Shown: positions 1-11,943 of the stretch, in pieces
Layout: each line of letters starts with the position of its first letter
How positions within the stretch are numbered: position 1 is the first letter of the stretch
Source of the DNA: Phytophthora colocasiae
Taxonomy: Eukaryota; Oomycota; Peronosporomycetes; Peronosporales; Peronosporaceae
Direction of reading: 5' to 3'
NCBI GenBank assembly: GCA_018806915.1
Contig: JAGKQI010000087.1
Span: 1,116,001 to 1,180,000 of the forward strand
Length of the DNA: 64,000 nucleotides
Program-made: the position numbers and the translations under genes
Notes under the pieces: model-generated
Told to the model about the DNA's origin: nothing
What the model saw: the letters and a program-made list of their open reading frames with translations, nothing else
Database searches by the model: none

Positions 1-1328
1 CATGGATATTGGCCAGCACCAATTCATCATGGAAAGATCAGCTCATGCAGCACGCACCGCACCCTGTCCCGCATTACCCCACGTCTCGTCTTTCTTGAAG
101 CAACAGGGCGATTCATACATAGTTTTAACCATATCACTAGCGCGACGAGGTCTCAGGAAATGGCGCTTGAACACTACTTCAGAACGAAGAACGAGAGCGA
201 ACTTCTCCTCGCCCAACTAACGGCGGTATTCATGACCAACAAACTTAACAGCACATTTTCCAATTTGCTCGGCAGTCCAACACTCCGCTTCTCATAACGC
301 CAGCATTATCCTGCTATCCATGCCTCCCAAGAAACACGCAAAGCTACAGCAAGTTGATGAGCCGACACCGCCATCCTCCTCAACGTACATGTCTACACCG
401 GCAAACGTCTCGCTCCTGGGCAAGTCATCTTCTCCTTATTGTCTCCACCGCGTCCAGCGCCCACACATGCGCGCACTGCCACGCATACACTGCCTACCGA
501 GTACGTCTCGCCATTTAAGAAACTCAAACCATCGCCGGAGCAACACAAACGCCGTTTCGTGGACTCCCTCGAAGGTACCTCCTTGTTTCTAATTTGTTTT
601 TATGTTCTAACATATATGATCTCACCTAGATTTACGCGACTTCATCACGAACAATGACATGGATGACCTCAACACCCGAGCCTCTGTGCGAGTTCAAGGA
701 CGAGTCTTATGGATGCGCAACGATCAAGTGAATAATACAACGCGTTACCTCCGCATCTACCTTGGCGAACAGCGAGCGTCCGAGCCGCTGGACGAACAAG
801 TAGCGGTAATTTTGCGTTGCTAGCGGCTCACTACAGCCCTTCCCTTCAGCTCATGTACATGCACTCACCATAACGTTTTGCACGCTCTCTAGATCTTTCA
901 AGAGGCACAACAGGATGACCCGTTCGAAGCCAACCAGTACCTGCTTACGGTGTCGCTCTACGACATCAACGCTGACAATCCAATGCTCCCGCAACCAGGA
1001 ACGATCATCTCGTTCGCACCCACCAAGTTGCGCGTCTACCGCGACTGCTGTCAGCTCGACACCAAGCTTCACCTCATCAACGTAATTACGCCACCATGAA
1101 GCAACTATTGCATTTGAATGATCGCACATGCCAGTAACCCACTCATTCAAACACTTATTTCACTATGTACACACAATCATTACGCTACGTACCATCCTTG
1201 ATACGTATGTGCCGTGGCCAAACCACTTTCAAGCGTCCTACCTGACGAAAAACAACTTAGCCATAATCGTTCACAAATTTCATACAGATTCGAACTACAA
1301 ACCCGGAGCCTTTGGTCCGGTACGCAAT
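1..1328 (-). mobile_element. Helitron unit 0 (partial, cut by window edge)
   Basis: Only the right-hand part of this unit is present. It starts inside the spacer between the SET and OB-fold genes (position 1 corresponds to about 3284 in the next unit) and carries one OB-fold gene copy. Near its end it lacks a short stretch, at about 1275, that all later units have. Confidence 0.85.
320..1099 (+). pseudogene. OB-fold-like Helitron protein, copy 0 (frameshifted)
   Basis: This is a copy of the three-exon gene described at 3606. One C is missing in the C-run near 434 (tctccttattg against tctcccttattg in intact copies). The proline-rich N-terminal exon therefore shifts frame after about residue 39 and stops early. 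The downstream exons still look normal, with the same splice signals and a terminal TGA at 1097-1099. Either the copy is dead or the base was lost in assembly. Confidence 0.7.
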
Positions 1329-1559
1329 GAGAACTATCATAGGGGGGTGCACAGGGGCCGCGTCTGTCATCACTCAACCTTCGTGCGACATCGTTATTGC
1401 AACATAGTGCAACTTCTGAGCACCTTCAACGTTGTGGGCAGTAACTTAAGTGTGGTCCACACCTTTGCCACTCGCAGAGCGTTTTCATCGCTGCCGGAAG
1501 GGTGCCGGCAAGGTGATGTCCATGGGCGTAGTCGCCGGCCACAAGTCATGAAGACAAAA

Positions 1560-2640
1560 GCTACGAAGTGAACGATCTAGTCATCCGTCGCTTCACGAGC
1601 TACTACCAGCAGATGGACGTGAGCTGAGAGGCGTCGACGTTCCGCAACATGCTCACATATAGCGCGTTCCTACGGCGGTTCTAGTAGAAAAGAAGTTCGA
1701 CTAGGTGGACAATGTGCTGGACATGCTGGGCAGGATGGTGGAGCTGATGAAACGAATGGAGTACCTGAGGTGTGGACCTCGCTGGACAGGTCAGTGTGAT
1801 CGTCATGGGCGAGCCGTCGAGGCTTACCAACCGAATTTCTGCTTACGATTGCTGTCGTTCATGGCGCGTGTTAATTTCGAGCAGGTTTGCCTGTAGAACT
1901 CTGGACATGGGTGAATTTACTCGACGTGGCAGCAGCAGTAGGCCTTACAAAGCACAACGGAACGAGAGCAAGGTCACTGCATCTGTCATCAATCTCTCAA
2001 AGTTGTGGTTCATTGTCGATTACCACGCCCTTGGTCGTTGAGAAACGACGACATGTCGACGCTTTACTTGATACTGCGGTAGCAAATGACGCCACGGCGA
2101 GTGGTTTGAGTCGTTCTTGGAGAGATGCTGAATGGTATAAATGAGAAGGAGAAGTACGACGCAAACGTGGATTGGGTGAAGCTTGACTTTCAAGACGCAT
2201 CCAAAGGCTGATCAAATGAGAAGAGAGCGCTGGTCATGACGTGCCGTCTACGCTTTCGCGTCCTTTGGAGATGAGGGTCATTCATTACAACTAAATACTG
2301 GACTAGGACGAATACAATGTTCTCGATAGCGGAGCCTGATTCGATGGTGATGACGACATTAGCAGCTCATTGAGTACTAGTGTGGCTTTATTCTCCGTTA
2401 ACTTTGATATCAGCGCCGTGTTGCTTTAACTGGATCTCGTAAAGTGGTCTTTCATCCGTGAACTCACTGAGAGACGAAATGACGTCGGATATTCTCGCTT
2501 GAGATCGGGGAACCGAATCACCTGGTACAAGGCGCATTCAGGTCCGTATTACGACTCATGATGGCAGTAAACATTCTCATTTGAATTTGATATTAACTAC
2601 TCCGTTATACACTGCTCACAGCTGCGACGGCGGACACAAA
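1560..2640. other. Non-conserved Helitron cargo region
   Basis: This stretch lies downstream of the OB-fold gene. It occurs in full only in unit 1 and in part in unit 2 (4860-5275). Units 3-6 replace it by deletion. A plus-strand reading from about 1565 gives fragments that resemble a coding sequence interrupted by stops at about 1626 and 1682, for example a stretch reading VDNVLDMLGRMVELMKRMEY near 1705. It may be a captured piece of a host gene, but I do not recognise it. Confidence 0.35.
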
Positions 2641-2684
2641 CTGGATTGACTTTAGCCAAGGGAGGTTATGTGGTGATAGTGGTG

Positions 2685-3313
2685 CACATTCTGGCAACCA
2701 CCCTACCTCATAGCGTATCATGGCGTCATGGTTGTTTAGCACCTCTCCTACGTACTCGCCTACGTACTGGCCAGCGTGTATGATCTCCATCGCCAGCAGC
2801 CCAACCCCCTTTCGACCACAGTCTACCCCTGCGGTCGCGACGAAAGACCCCATTTGCAGCTGCCGGTTTGTGCACAATATTCCGCACGGACAGCTCTCGA
2901 CTGCGCATTCGTAGCGCATCTACCACAACCATGTCCTTAGCACCCTCACATGCCATGTATCTACTGTCTACGACCACGTACGGCACGATTAATGCAGTCT
3001 TCCCCACAACCCTGCCTGGTCTGGTCATCAATTGTACAACCACAGATCTGGATTTCGCCCTTGGAGGTTTATTCAGTACATTAACACGCGCAAACCAACT
3101 AAAAAAATCAGCAACTGGAGTGGGAACGGTACGGCAACGACGTACATTTTCGCTTACCTGTTGCGCTTCAAGCCACTTGCCGCCGACTGCCACATTCGCT
3201 TCCACTATCCGAACCGCCTCAAACGCTTCCTCAACCGAACTAGCCATCATACACGACGCATGCACAACACCAGTCGGATCGACCATGGATATTGGCCGGC
3301 ACCAATTCATCAT
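2685..3313 (-). pseudogene. SET-domain methyltransferase, copy 1 (3' part deleted)
   Basis: Exon 1 (3313-3158) and the start of exon 2 (from 2919) match the intact copy at 11944-13073. At 2685 the SET domain is cut off by the deletion that joins it to the helicase 3' flank. The NHSC motif, the ELTLDY motif and the post-SET cysteines are all lost, so the product cannot be an active methyltransferase. Confidence 0.85.
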
Positions 3314-3605
3314 GGAAAGATCAGCTCATGCAGCACGCACCGCACCCTGTCCCGCATTTCCCCACGTCTCGTCTTTCTTGAAGCAACAGGGCGATTCATA
3401 CATAGTTTTAACCATATCACTAGCGCGACGAGGTCTCAGGGAAATGGCGCTTGAACACTACTTCTCAGAACGAAGAACGAGAGCGAACTTCTCCTCGCCC
3501 AACTAACGGCGGTATTCATGACCAACAAACTTAACAGCACATTTTCCAATTTGCTCGGCAGTCCAACACTCCGCTTCTCATAACGCCAGCATTATCCTGC
3601 TATCC
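3314..3605. promoter_or_regulatory. Shared divergent promoter region (SET/OB-fold)
   Basis: About 290 bp separate the start codons of the leftward SET gene and the rightward OB-fold gene. The same spacer recurs at 13074-13366, 17370-17661, 20644-20935, 23917-24207 and 27191-27482. No other gene is visible in it, so it must hold both promoters if the genes are expressed. No specific motif is claimed. Confidence 0.45.
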
Positions 3606-4386
3606 ATGCCTCCCAAGAAACACGCAAAGCTACAGCAAGTTGATGAGCCGACACCGCCATCCTCCTCAACGTACATGTCTACACCGGCAAACGTCTCGCT
3701 CCTGGGCAAGTCATCTTCTCCCTTATTGTCTCCACCGCGTCCAGCGCCCAAACATGAGCGCACTGCTACGAAGTCACTGCCTACCGAGTACGTCTCGCCA
3801 GTTAAGAAACTCAAAAAATCGATGGAGCAACACAAACGCCGTTTCGTTGACACCATCGAAGGTACCTCCTTGTTTCTAATTTGTTTTTATGTTCTAACAT
3901 ATATGATCTCACCTAGATTTACGCGACTTCATCACGAACAATGACATGGATGACCTCAACACCCGAGCCTCTGTGCGAGTTCAAGGACGAGTCTTATGGA
4001 TGCGCAACGATCAAGTGAATAATACAACGCGTTACCTCCGCATCTACCTTGGCGAACAGCGAGCGTCCGAGACGCTGGACGAACAAGTAGCGGTAATTTT
4101 GCGTTGCTAGCGGCTCACTACAGCCCTTCCCTTCAGCTCATGTACATGCACTCACCATAACGTTTTGCACGCTCTCTAGATCTTTCAAGAGGCACAACAG
4201 GATGACCCGTTCGAAGCCAACCAGTACCTGCTTACGGTGTCGCTCTACGACATCAACGCTGACAATCCAATGCTCCCGCAACCAGGAACGATCATCTCGT
4301 TCGCACCCACCAAGTTGCGCGTCTACCGCGACTGCTGTCAGCTCGACACCAAGCTTCACCTCATCAACGTAATTACGCCACCATGA
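3606..4386 (+). CDS. Small OB-fold-like protein of the Helitron (intact, 3 exons)
   Basis: The predicted exons are 3606-3861, 3917-4092 and 4180-4386, with GT-AG introns of 55 and 87 nt. The joined frame is exactly 213 codons (212 aa plus stop). The N-terminus is proline/serine-rich and then lysine-rich (VKKLKKSMEQHKRR), like a nuclear-localisation segment. The rest alternates beta-prone stretches (VRVQGRVLWMRN, TRYLRIYLGEQ, YLLTVSLYDI, TIISFAPTKLRVYRD, KLHLINVITPP), as in a single-stranded-DNA-binding OB fold. RPA-like OB proteins are known cargo of plant Helitrons, so a role in binding ssDNA during rolling-circle transposition is plausible but inferred. Intactness in four of seven copies argues that it is a real gene. 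It lies head-to-head with the SET gene. Confidence 0.7.
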
Positions 4387-5295
4387 AGCAACTATTGCAT
4401 TTGAATGATCGCACATGCCAGTAACCCACTCATTCAAACACTTATTTCACTATGTACACACAATCATTACGCTACGTACCATCCTTGATACGTATGTGCC
4501 GTGGCCAAACCACTTTCAAGCGTCCTACCTGACGAAAAACAACTTAGCCATAATCGTTCACATCTTTCTCCATAATAAATTTCATACAGATTCGAACTAC
4601 AAACCCGGAGCCTTTGGTCCGGTACGCAATGAGAACTATCATAGGGGGGTGCACAGGGGCCGTGTCTGTCATCACTCAACCTTCGTGCGACATCGTTATT
4701 GCAACATAGTGCAACTTCTGAGCACCTTCAACGTTGTGGGCAGTAACTTAAGTGTGGTCCACACCTTTGCCACTCGCAGAGCGTTTTCATCGCTGCCGGA
4801 AGGGCGCCGGCAAGGTGATGCCCATGGGCGTAGTCGCCGGCCACAAGTCATGAAGACAAAAGCTACGAAGTGAACGATCTGGTCATCCGTCGCTTCACGA
4901 GCTACTACCAGCAGATGGACGTGAGCTGAGAGGCGTCGACGTTCCGCAACATGCTCACATATAGCGCGTTCCTACGGCGGTTCTAGTAGAAAAGAAGTTC
5001 GACTAGGTGGACAATGTGCTGGACATGCTGGGCAGGATGGTAGAGCTGATGAAACGAATGGAGTACCTGAGGTGTGGACCTCGCTGGACAGGTCAGTGTG
5101 ATCGTCAAATGATGTCGGATATTCTCGCTTGAGATCTGGGAACCGAATCACCTGGTACAAGGCGCATTCAGGTCCGTATTACGACTCATGATGGCAGTAA
5201 ACATTCTCATTTGAATTTGATATTAACTACTCCGTTATACACTGCTCACAGCTGCGACGGCGGACACAAACTGGATTGACTTTAGCCAAGGGAGG

Positions 5296-8200
5296 TTACG
5301 TGGTGATAGTGGTGGCAGCCGCATCAGCGGCCATCGATGAATGGAACGCCGCCAGATTGGCGTCGCTCAATTGGTTTAGCCGTACTTCTTCATGGATTGC
5401 ACTTGGAGGTGGTTTAGACCATGCTGCAAGCTCATTAGTAAGTGGATGTAACGCAATGAATGCAAGACGTGATGTGACGCGGGACACAAGCAGATACGTC
5501 TGCTGGGGCTTGTTAACGATGTGGTGCTTGGAGCGCCAATCCATGACAACCATCGAGTTGAGAGTCTCGCCTTGTACTTTGTACACGGTCGAACCCACTG
5601 CACACACAAATGGCAACTGCTGGGGCTTGACCGTGATTGCGCGCGGGCTGCCGTCTGGAGCTCTCGGTAGCTGGATGGTCACCTTCCGGTAAGCTTCGGT
5701 GGTGTAGAACACTGGGAAGAGGTCTGGATTGACACCGGGTCGAATGGCAGAGGAGCGAGGACGTGGTATGCGGAGCATGGCGTATTTTGGGGCTTGACTC
5801 GGCAGTTGTACAACGGTGTCGGTCGCACCGTCCTGCACTAGGCGGAAGCTGGTACCGTCAGGAAAGTGCACAGACTCGAGCGTCCCAAGTGTGCCATTGG
5901 CGATTCCTTTTGTTGTGGCAACGTTTTGAGTAACTTGAACGGGCATACCCTCAATAAGGTCAAGATACGGCGCCATGCGCCCAAATCGATTGTCCGAGAG
6001 GCCCATTACATAGCGGAGATCGCTCTGGCTAAGGCCATTCAGAGCACCCTTGAAGTTAGCGACAATCCGCACAGGAAACGTGCTGCTGGGTAGCATGGAC
6101 GCAGTCTCGGTTACGAAGGCATTGTTGATGGCCAATCGGGTGGAATTCTCCGGCGTAACAAAGACCGCTTCGGGTGTGATTTCGTCTCGGAGATCCAATT
6201 GCGATGACTGATCGTGCTGTTGCTGCTGGAAATGGTGAGGAGACTTGAGAACCCTGCTATTGACGAGGTCGATGAACTCGGGTGTCCACTGGCCGAGCCG
6301 AGCGAGACTACAGCCAGCTCCCCACTCTGGGTCGTTTTGAAACGCACTGATTTGTCTAGCATGATGACAGTGTTGATCTGCCGCCAGAGATTGAATCCTT
6401 CCACATCGACCGTTGTTGGCTTTCGTTTTTCGGCGGGGTCCACGAAGATTGGATCCGCTTTGACTGGTGGCATTTGCAAAAAGTCTCCAACAAGCACCAT
6501 GTGCACACCGCCGAATGGCACGGTCGGAAGCTGCATGTACTGCCGAAGCGCCTTGTCGAGCTTTAACCACTCAGCTTTGGACATCATGGAGACCTCGTCG
6601 ATGACGAGGAGGTCAAAGTGGCATGAAGTGCTTGTTTCGGACCGCGTGCTTCCAACCGCATCATGAAGCTGGCGAGCGTGCGCCCTCCAATCAGCGTCGC
6701 GGCTTTGCCTGTCAGGGCAGTCTTCTCGACGGCATCATCGCGATGCCAACATGCGCTGAATGCATGGATGGCGTCGATTACGCGACTCTTACCGGTGCCA
6801 CCAGCACCACCAAGGTACATGAGCAGTTGTTCAGCGCGAACACGATCGTTACCTTGGGAGCCACGACCAGTTCCATCGTTAACTTTGATGCCACCAAGCT
6901 CTTGATGGAGGTAACGCTGGAGAAGCGACGTTGCAATGCGAGTGAATGCGACGTGTTGCCGATGATTTAGCGTGAACGCTTGGGAGACCTCGGCAATTGA
7001 CGAGTATGCCCGCAGTGGCGATGGGCTCGAGGAAGACTGCGCTGGTGGTGTCCACTGAGTGCCATCCTTGAGCGCGCTCCTTAGGAGCTCAATAACCTCT
7101 GTAGGCCGTTCCTTGCGAAAATTATCCGATCGCTGCGATTCGGTCTCGTTGTTCGACGTGTCGCTGACGAATCTCTGGAGCTCATCGATCGAAAACTCTG
7201 GCAGCGAGCTGTTGCTACGCATGTATGGGGCAGTTCCAGCCGTGGTGTGCCACAGCCCCGAGTAAGTGCTGAAACCCGATGCTCGGCCCTGCGTTCGGGA
7301 AAACTGGCAAACTCGGGTCAATGGAAGATGAATCCTCATGTCGGTCGGTGCTGCCATCGTCCCAGTCGTTGAAGAGATGAAGGTAGAAAGCGTCGGCTCC
7401 AGCAGCTTTAGGATTCGCCGTCTCGCAGACCACAGCGTGATCAAGTGCGTTATCCACGTCTTCGTGTGTCCCGGTGATATCGTCGACATCAACTACCAGA
7501 ACCGTCGTCGCTGGACTTCGGCACCGTCGCCTGGATCACCACGACACTCTTCTGCTTGCCTTGCAGCGCGGTGGTAGTCGTCCATATTAGCCATCATCTC
7601 ATGTATGAAACCCGAACGCGTGGGTTCCCACAGCGAGTAAGCCTCGATCCAAGTATCGTCGTTTGCCGGGTCACCCGCCACAAGGTCTGCAGTGGTGCGG
7701 AACGGCTTAAACAGCACAAGTGCGCACTTGCTTCGCTTCACGATGTACTCGTAGGGAGTTTCGGAGTCTACGAAGGGCATGCGCATTCCGACGACTACAG
7801 GAACAACTTCATTGATGTGCGTGCCAACACAGTGTGAGTCGAAGAGAGGGTGATCTGGTTGAAAAAGCGCGCGCTCTGCAGATGCCTCAGATCGCTTCCG
7901 ACGGAAATGCTTTGCCACGAACTCGTATAGACTGATTGGGTCTAAGGTCGACGGCCGAAACAAATAGTCGTCTAGAAACGATGCCGCTCGAAATCTGACA
8001 CCAGATCCACCGTGCTCTCGTAACTGGACAAGGTCGCACATTTCTGACGAGCGATCAACAAGTTCGCCTAGCACCGCTCGTAGTGGAAGCGTGTGGCACA
8101 CGGCGTGCTCATGCGAATGCACATGATCCTCGGAGCAAGTACAAGGCAGAAAGAGGTCCAGCGATCTCACGACGGTTCGTGATCGCGTATAATAGAGATG

Positions 8201-11200
8201 CTACGCGCTTGCGCCCAATTGCAGCGTGGTTCGACGGCGTCGCTTCTTCATCGCGCGCTTCTCGCAACTGGCGACGCTGGAATGCAGAAAGGGCAACGGC
8301 TGTAATTGAGTCGACATGTTCCTGCATCTTGGTAACGTACTTTTTGTGGCATAGTAGATTCGCAGCAAAGCACCCAGTCCGCCGATCATGACCTGGATGT
8401 CGTGGTTGCACTTAAATGCCAACATCATCTCGCGATTGAAGCCGTTGATGAACTCAAATGGTGCTCGCCTCATGAGAGTGACGCCGTCGCTTGAGCACGA
8501 CGTATGCGGAGCTCGATCCGTGGAAAACCGTAGCGACAACGACCGGGCAACGATGCACGGCTCCTATTGAAGCAGCTTCCCGCATGTGACCACCAATGAA
8601 GATTGAACATGAAGACGAGCATTGACACCACGAACGCAACAATGCGTGGTGCAAACCGTTTATCGTCAACTGACGGAGGCATCATTACCAATGCTCGAGT
8701 GACACCATCATTGCGAAATGCGTCATCTTCTCGTCGCTCTTGTCGACACGGAGATCGGTTCAGGTCCTGCAGATACTCGCCATAGACGTCACTACTGCTT
8801 GGATCTGCCTCTTTGAATAAGTGTAGATCGCGGTAATAAATGGCCGCCTTCGCTGCTGTGGTTCCGCCCCGACAGTGCGTCTCTAACTGCACAGCTGATT
8901 TCAATTCGTCCGAGGAGTACGGTCGCATCAGTGCCGGCCACAACGCCGGTCGGTTGTCGAGCAAGACGCGTCGAATAACATGTTGCGAGCTCAATTCTGT
9001 GCCGCATCCAGCGCACTGAACGAGCTGCGGCTCGCCACGAACTCGATCGTCTGCCTATTAGGATCCTCATATGCTACGGGGGGTATTTGGAGCTGCTGCA
9101 GATCAGCGTATGAGTGCCCACAGAAGACACACGACGAATCTGCAACTTTCAACGGCATCGACGTTGCCACAACGCTGTCAGTGAACGCCTCAATATCACG
9201 ATAGTAGTGGTCGCCGTATAATGTTACCGCTCGGTCAAATGCTTTACTGTTTGGTGGCGCGTTTTCCAGCCATACCAAGAAGTGCGCGTGAAGCGTTCCA
9301 CCGCCTTGGGTTTCGACCATGCCAAAGTAGGCTCGCACCGGTCCAAACAGCCCATCGAATGGCTTGGCTTTCATGTGCTTCGGGGGCACACCAAGCACGT
9401 GCTCAATGAAGGCGTCAATGTTTCGTACGAAGAGTCTAGCAGACGCTATGTCATTGCGCATGGCGGCACTATGGAGAGTCGACCATTCTGGTGGTGCAGA
9501 CAACGGGGCATCAAACAGCGTATCAACGGAGGTGATACCACAGTACTGCGCCATCACAAACGAGTCCGCTACATTGGGTGTAAGAGTCACAAAGAGAGCT
9601 GGTTGCTTAAATCGCGTTTGATACGCGAACGCCCGGCGTCGACATTGTGCCCGCTCGCCGTCGCTCCCCCACATCGAGCTGCCGCTTAGTTCAACCGTTC
9701 GGAGAAAGGCGGTCGCGTTCGAGTCGCTACTTCTTGCCGATGTGGTGCGACCTTGGCGTTGAAGCTCTTTCTCCTTCAGTGCTTGTACCAGCGCCTCCTC
9801 CGAAATATTGTTGTACGACTCAAAAAGCTCAGGATTCCGCTGGCACTTGATCCCTACTTGAGTGTACATCTTCTGCACTGACAAGTAGTCGAAGCTTGCA
9901 AGGACGAACAGCTCATCTTCTGCAAACTTACGTGAACTCAGCATGCTGTAATACCGGACGCACGCTTCCAGGGACACCGGAACGTGGCGCTTCTCCCCTG
10001 GATGGCCTCTTCCGTATGGGAAGAGATGCGGCCACATCCGTGCGAACAGCACATTGTTCTTTTTCGCGAAGTGAGTCGAATGGCGCACTAAGAAGTGCGG
10101 TTCGGGAGATGCCTGTGTTTCGTGTCCGCCACCGCAGGTAGGTCCTGAGTAGCGACTTCGCGATCGTCTGCCAAAGACGACTCGATGTTCGACTACGTTG
10201 GTCTCTGCAGTGGACGTATCGGCATCGGTTACACCGCCGACGCGATCCTGCTCCGCGTCAATGTCATCAACTTCGGTGACGGCATCAATAGCCTCAAATA
10301 TCAAATTCTGAGCAATCGCATCGGCCGTGAAATCAGAGCTGTTCCCAACGGAAATGGATGCGTACAGCGGGTTGTGAAGCTTGTAGAACGCAAGCAAATC
10401 ATCGACGACTTCGCGACGCACGCGGTGCATTTCACGTACGCGCGCTTGCTGTTCGGTGGTAAATGGCCCAGCAAGCACAACACGATATGTCCCCATAGAA
10501 CCAAGAGAAATCGGTAGCAGCGTCGCGGCCGGCCCTGGCGAAGCGTCAAACGCTAGGCAGTGTGATCGTATCGCGCGGTGTGCACCGTCGCGCATAACAC
10601 GGGTCACACAGACGACTGACACGGGCTGAGTAATCAATCGTTCGGGCAACGTGACGTCCATGAATCGCATCGGCAGCGTCCCAATTGCAAATCCATTCTT
10701 GATCGCAAACTTCGGCACCGTTTGCTTCAACAAGCTGTTGTTGCACTCTTCACAGACTTGCACGTACCCATCCTCATGTATCCCCCTTCTAGACAATAAC
10801 ATGCCGCTCAGACACGAGTGCAGCTCAGAGCAGTCATACTCGACTATAAGTTCCAGTGGCAAGCCTTCACCATCGCTTACGAGTAGCGAGTGCATGTTGT
10901 CAATGCGGTCACGATCGGTAACGTCCACGAGATGAATTGATTTCCACAGCACATTACGGTCACAAACCGCACACACGGTCTCATCGAGTCCATGTGCGCC
11001 AAGCGCTAACCGCAGACGCTGCAGTACATTGCTCTTCGCCTCAACCGACACAGGATACAACCTTGGAATTTCGATGTCGCCCCAGGCACAATGGTTCTCA
11101 AAGCACCGTCCAATGATTGACTGACTTGTCTGACCACATGCCGGTGTAGATGATGATGAAGTTGGAAGTGTAGTATTCACCGCGCGCTCCGTTCCTGCCG

Positions 11201-11339
11201 CAGACGCTACTCGACGGCGATGATGACTCTCCCGATCACGACGACGCCTATCATCACTTGCAGCCGGCGTCTCTCGACCACGTCGGCGTCGAGCTGACAA
11301 CCGATTCCGCTCCCGCCTTTCGTCGGCCGTCAAAGGCAT
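5296..11339 (-). pseudogene. Helitron Rep-helicase (RepHel), multiply frameshifted
   Basis: The minus strand encodes a rolling-circle Rep nuclease followed by a PIF1-type helicase, the defining Helitron protein. The first 782 codons (11339-8991) have an Arg-rich N-terminus, the FVTLTPN motif and the metal-binding HUH motif (TLHAHFLVWL, near 9284-9298). Then come RCRYGFPR near 8530, a CNHDIQ stretch near 8420 and the catalytic-tyrosine region (IYYATK / KYVTK) near 8340. The helicase follows: Walker A GGAGGTGKS near 6800, motif Ia TALTGKAATL, motif II DEVSMMSKAEW near 6590, GDFLQMPPV near 6480, GMPVQVTQN near 5940, and VYKVQGETL near 5570 with YLLVSRVTS near 5490. At least six frame changes interrupt it (about 8993, 8660, 8570, 8343, 8150, 7490 and 6590), one of them inside the tyrosine motif. 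As read, it cannot make one protein. Confidence 0.9.
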
Positions 11340-11943
11340 GGAAACGCTCTATGTCTTGAGCGAGAGTAACTGAAGCAGTGCAGACATCAAATCATTGGTG
11401 GTAATACTTTGAAACCGACAACACAAACGTGAGCTTACCGTCCGACTACCATAAAGAGCTAATGGCACGTTGTAGTATGACAACAGAAACGATAACCCAA
11501 CCCACCGTCTGACTATCATTAAGTGCAGTGGCACGGTCCCAGCGAGCGATGCCGTCGAGAGTGCATAATTAACCGGATGATACGATTGGACATGAGCTTC
11601 ACCCTCCTTCGAATAAGAACTATGTGCATGGTATCAACCGCAAGTTCTACGGCAACGCACGGTGCCCCCTCAGTTCTTCTTATATCAGAGCATATTGATG
11701 CAAAACATTACGTGCTGTATCTTCACTGCCTTGGTCAACTCTGACAACCGCTAAGAGTGAATTCTTCATCGAATTCTCCATCGCACGCAAACAGCTTGGC
11801 GAAGGTGGAGGCGCTCGCTTTCGATAACCATAACTGTACTGATGAAGTCAATTACGTGGCGTGACGCACCTGGCTTCCAACAGCATAACTACATCCTTAG
11901 CATTGCTGTCGTATGCCAGAACCACTCATATTCACCGACATGT
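11340..11943. other. RepHel 5' flank / SET 3' flank
   Basis: About 600 bp lie between the start of RepHel and the end of the SET gene, both on the minus strand. No convincing gene is present. The segment should contain the RepHel promoter and the SET 3' UTR. Most of it recurs in units 3-6 even though RepHel is gone. Confidence 0.5.

Larger units (their letters stand above)
1329..4630 (-). mobile_element. Helitron unit 1 (deletion derivative, 3302 bp)
   Basis: This unit has lost the whole Rep-helicase gene. At 2684/2685 the DNA that lies just beyond the 3' end of the helicase gene in unit 2 is joined directly to the middle of the SET gene. The unit keeps an intact OB-fold gene and a truncated SET gene. 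It also holds about 670 bp (around 1804-2476) that unit 2 lacks. Confidence 0.85.

Noticed and set aside
4138..4437. 99-codon minus-strand ORF repeated in every unit
   Set aside because: It lies antisense to exon 3 and intron 2 of the OB-fold gene, whose splice structure gives a better coding explanation.
5276..5692. Plus-strand ORF of 138 codons
   Set aside because: Antisense to the helicase C-terminus, which carries recognisable motifs V and VI on the minus strand.
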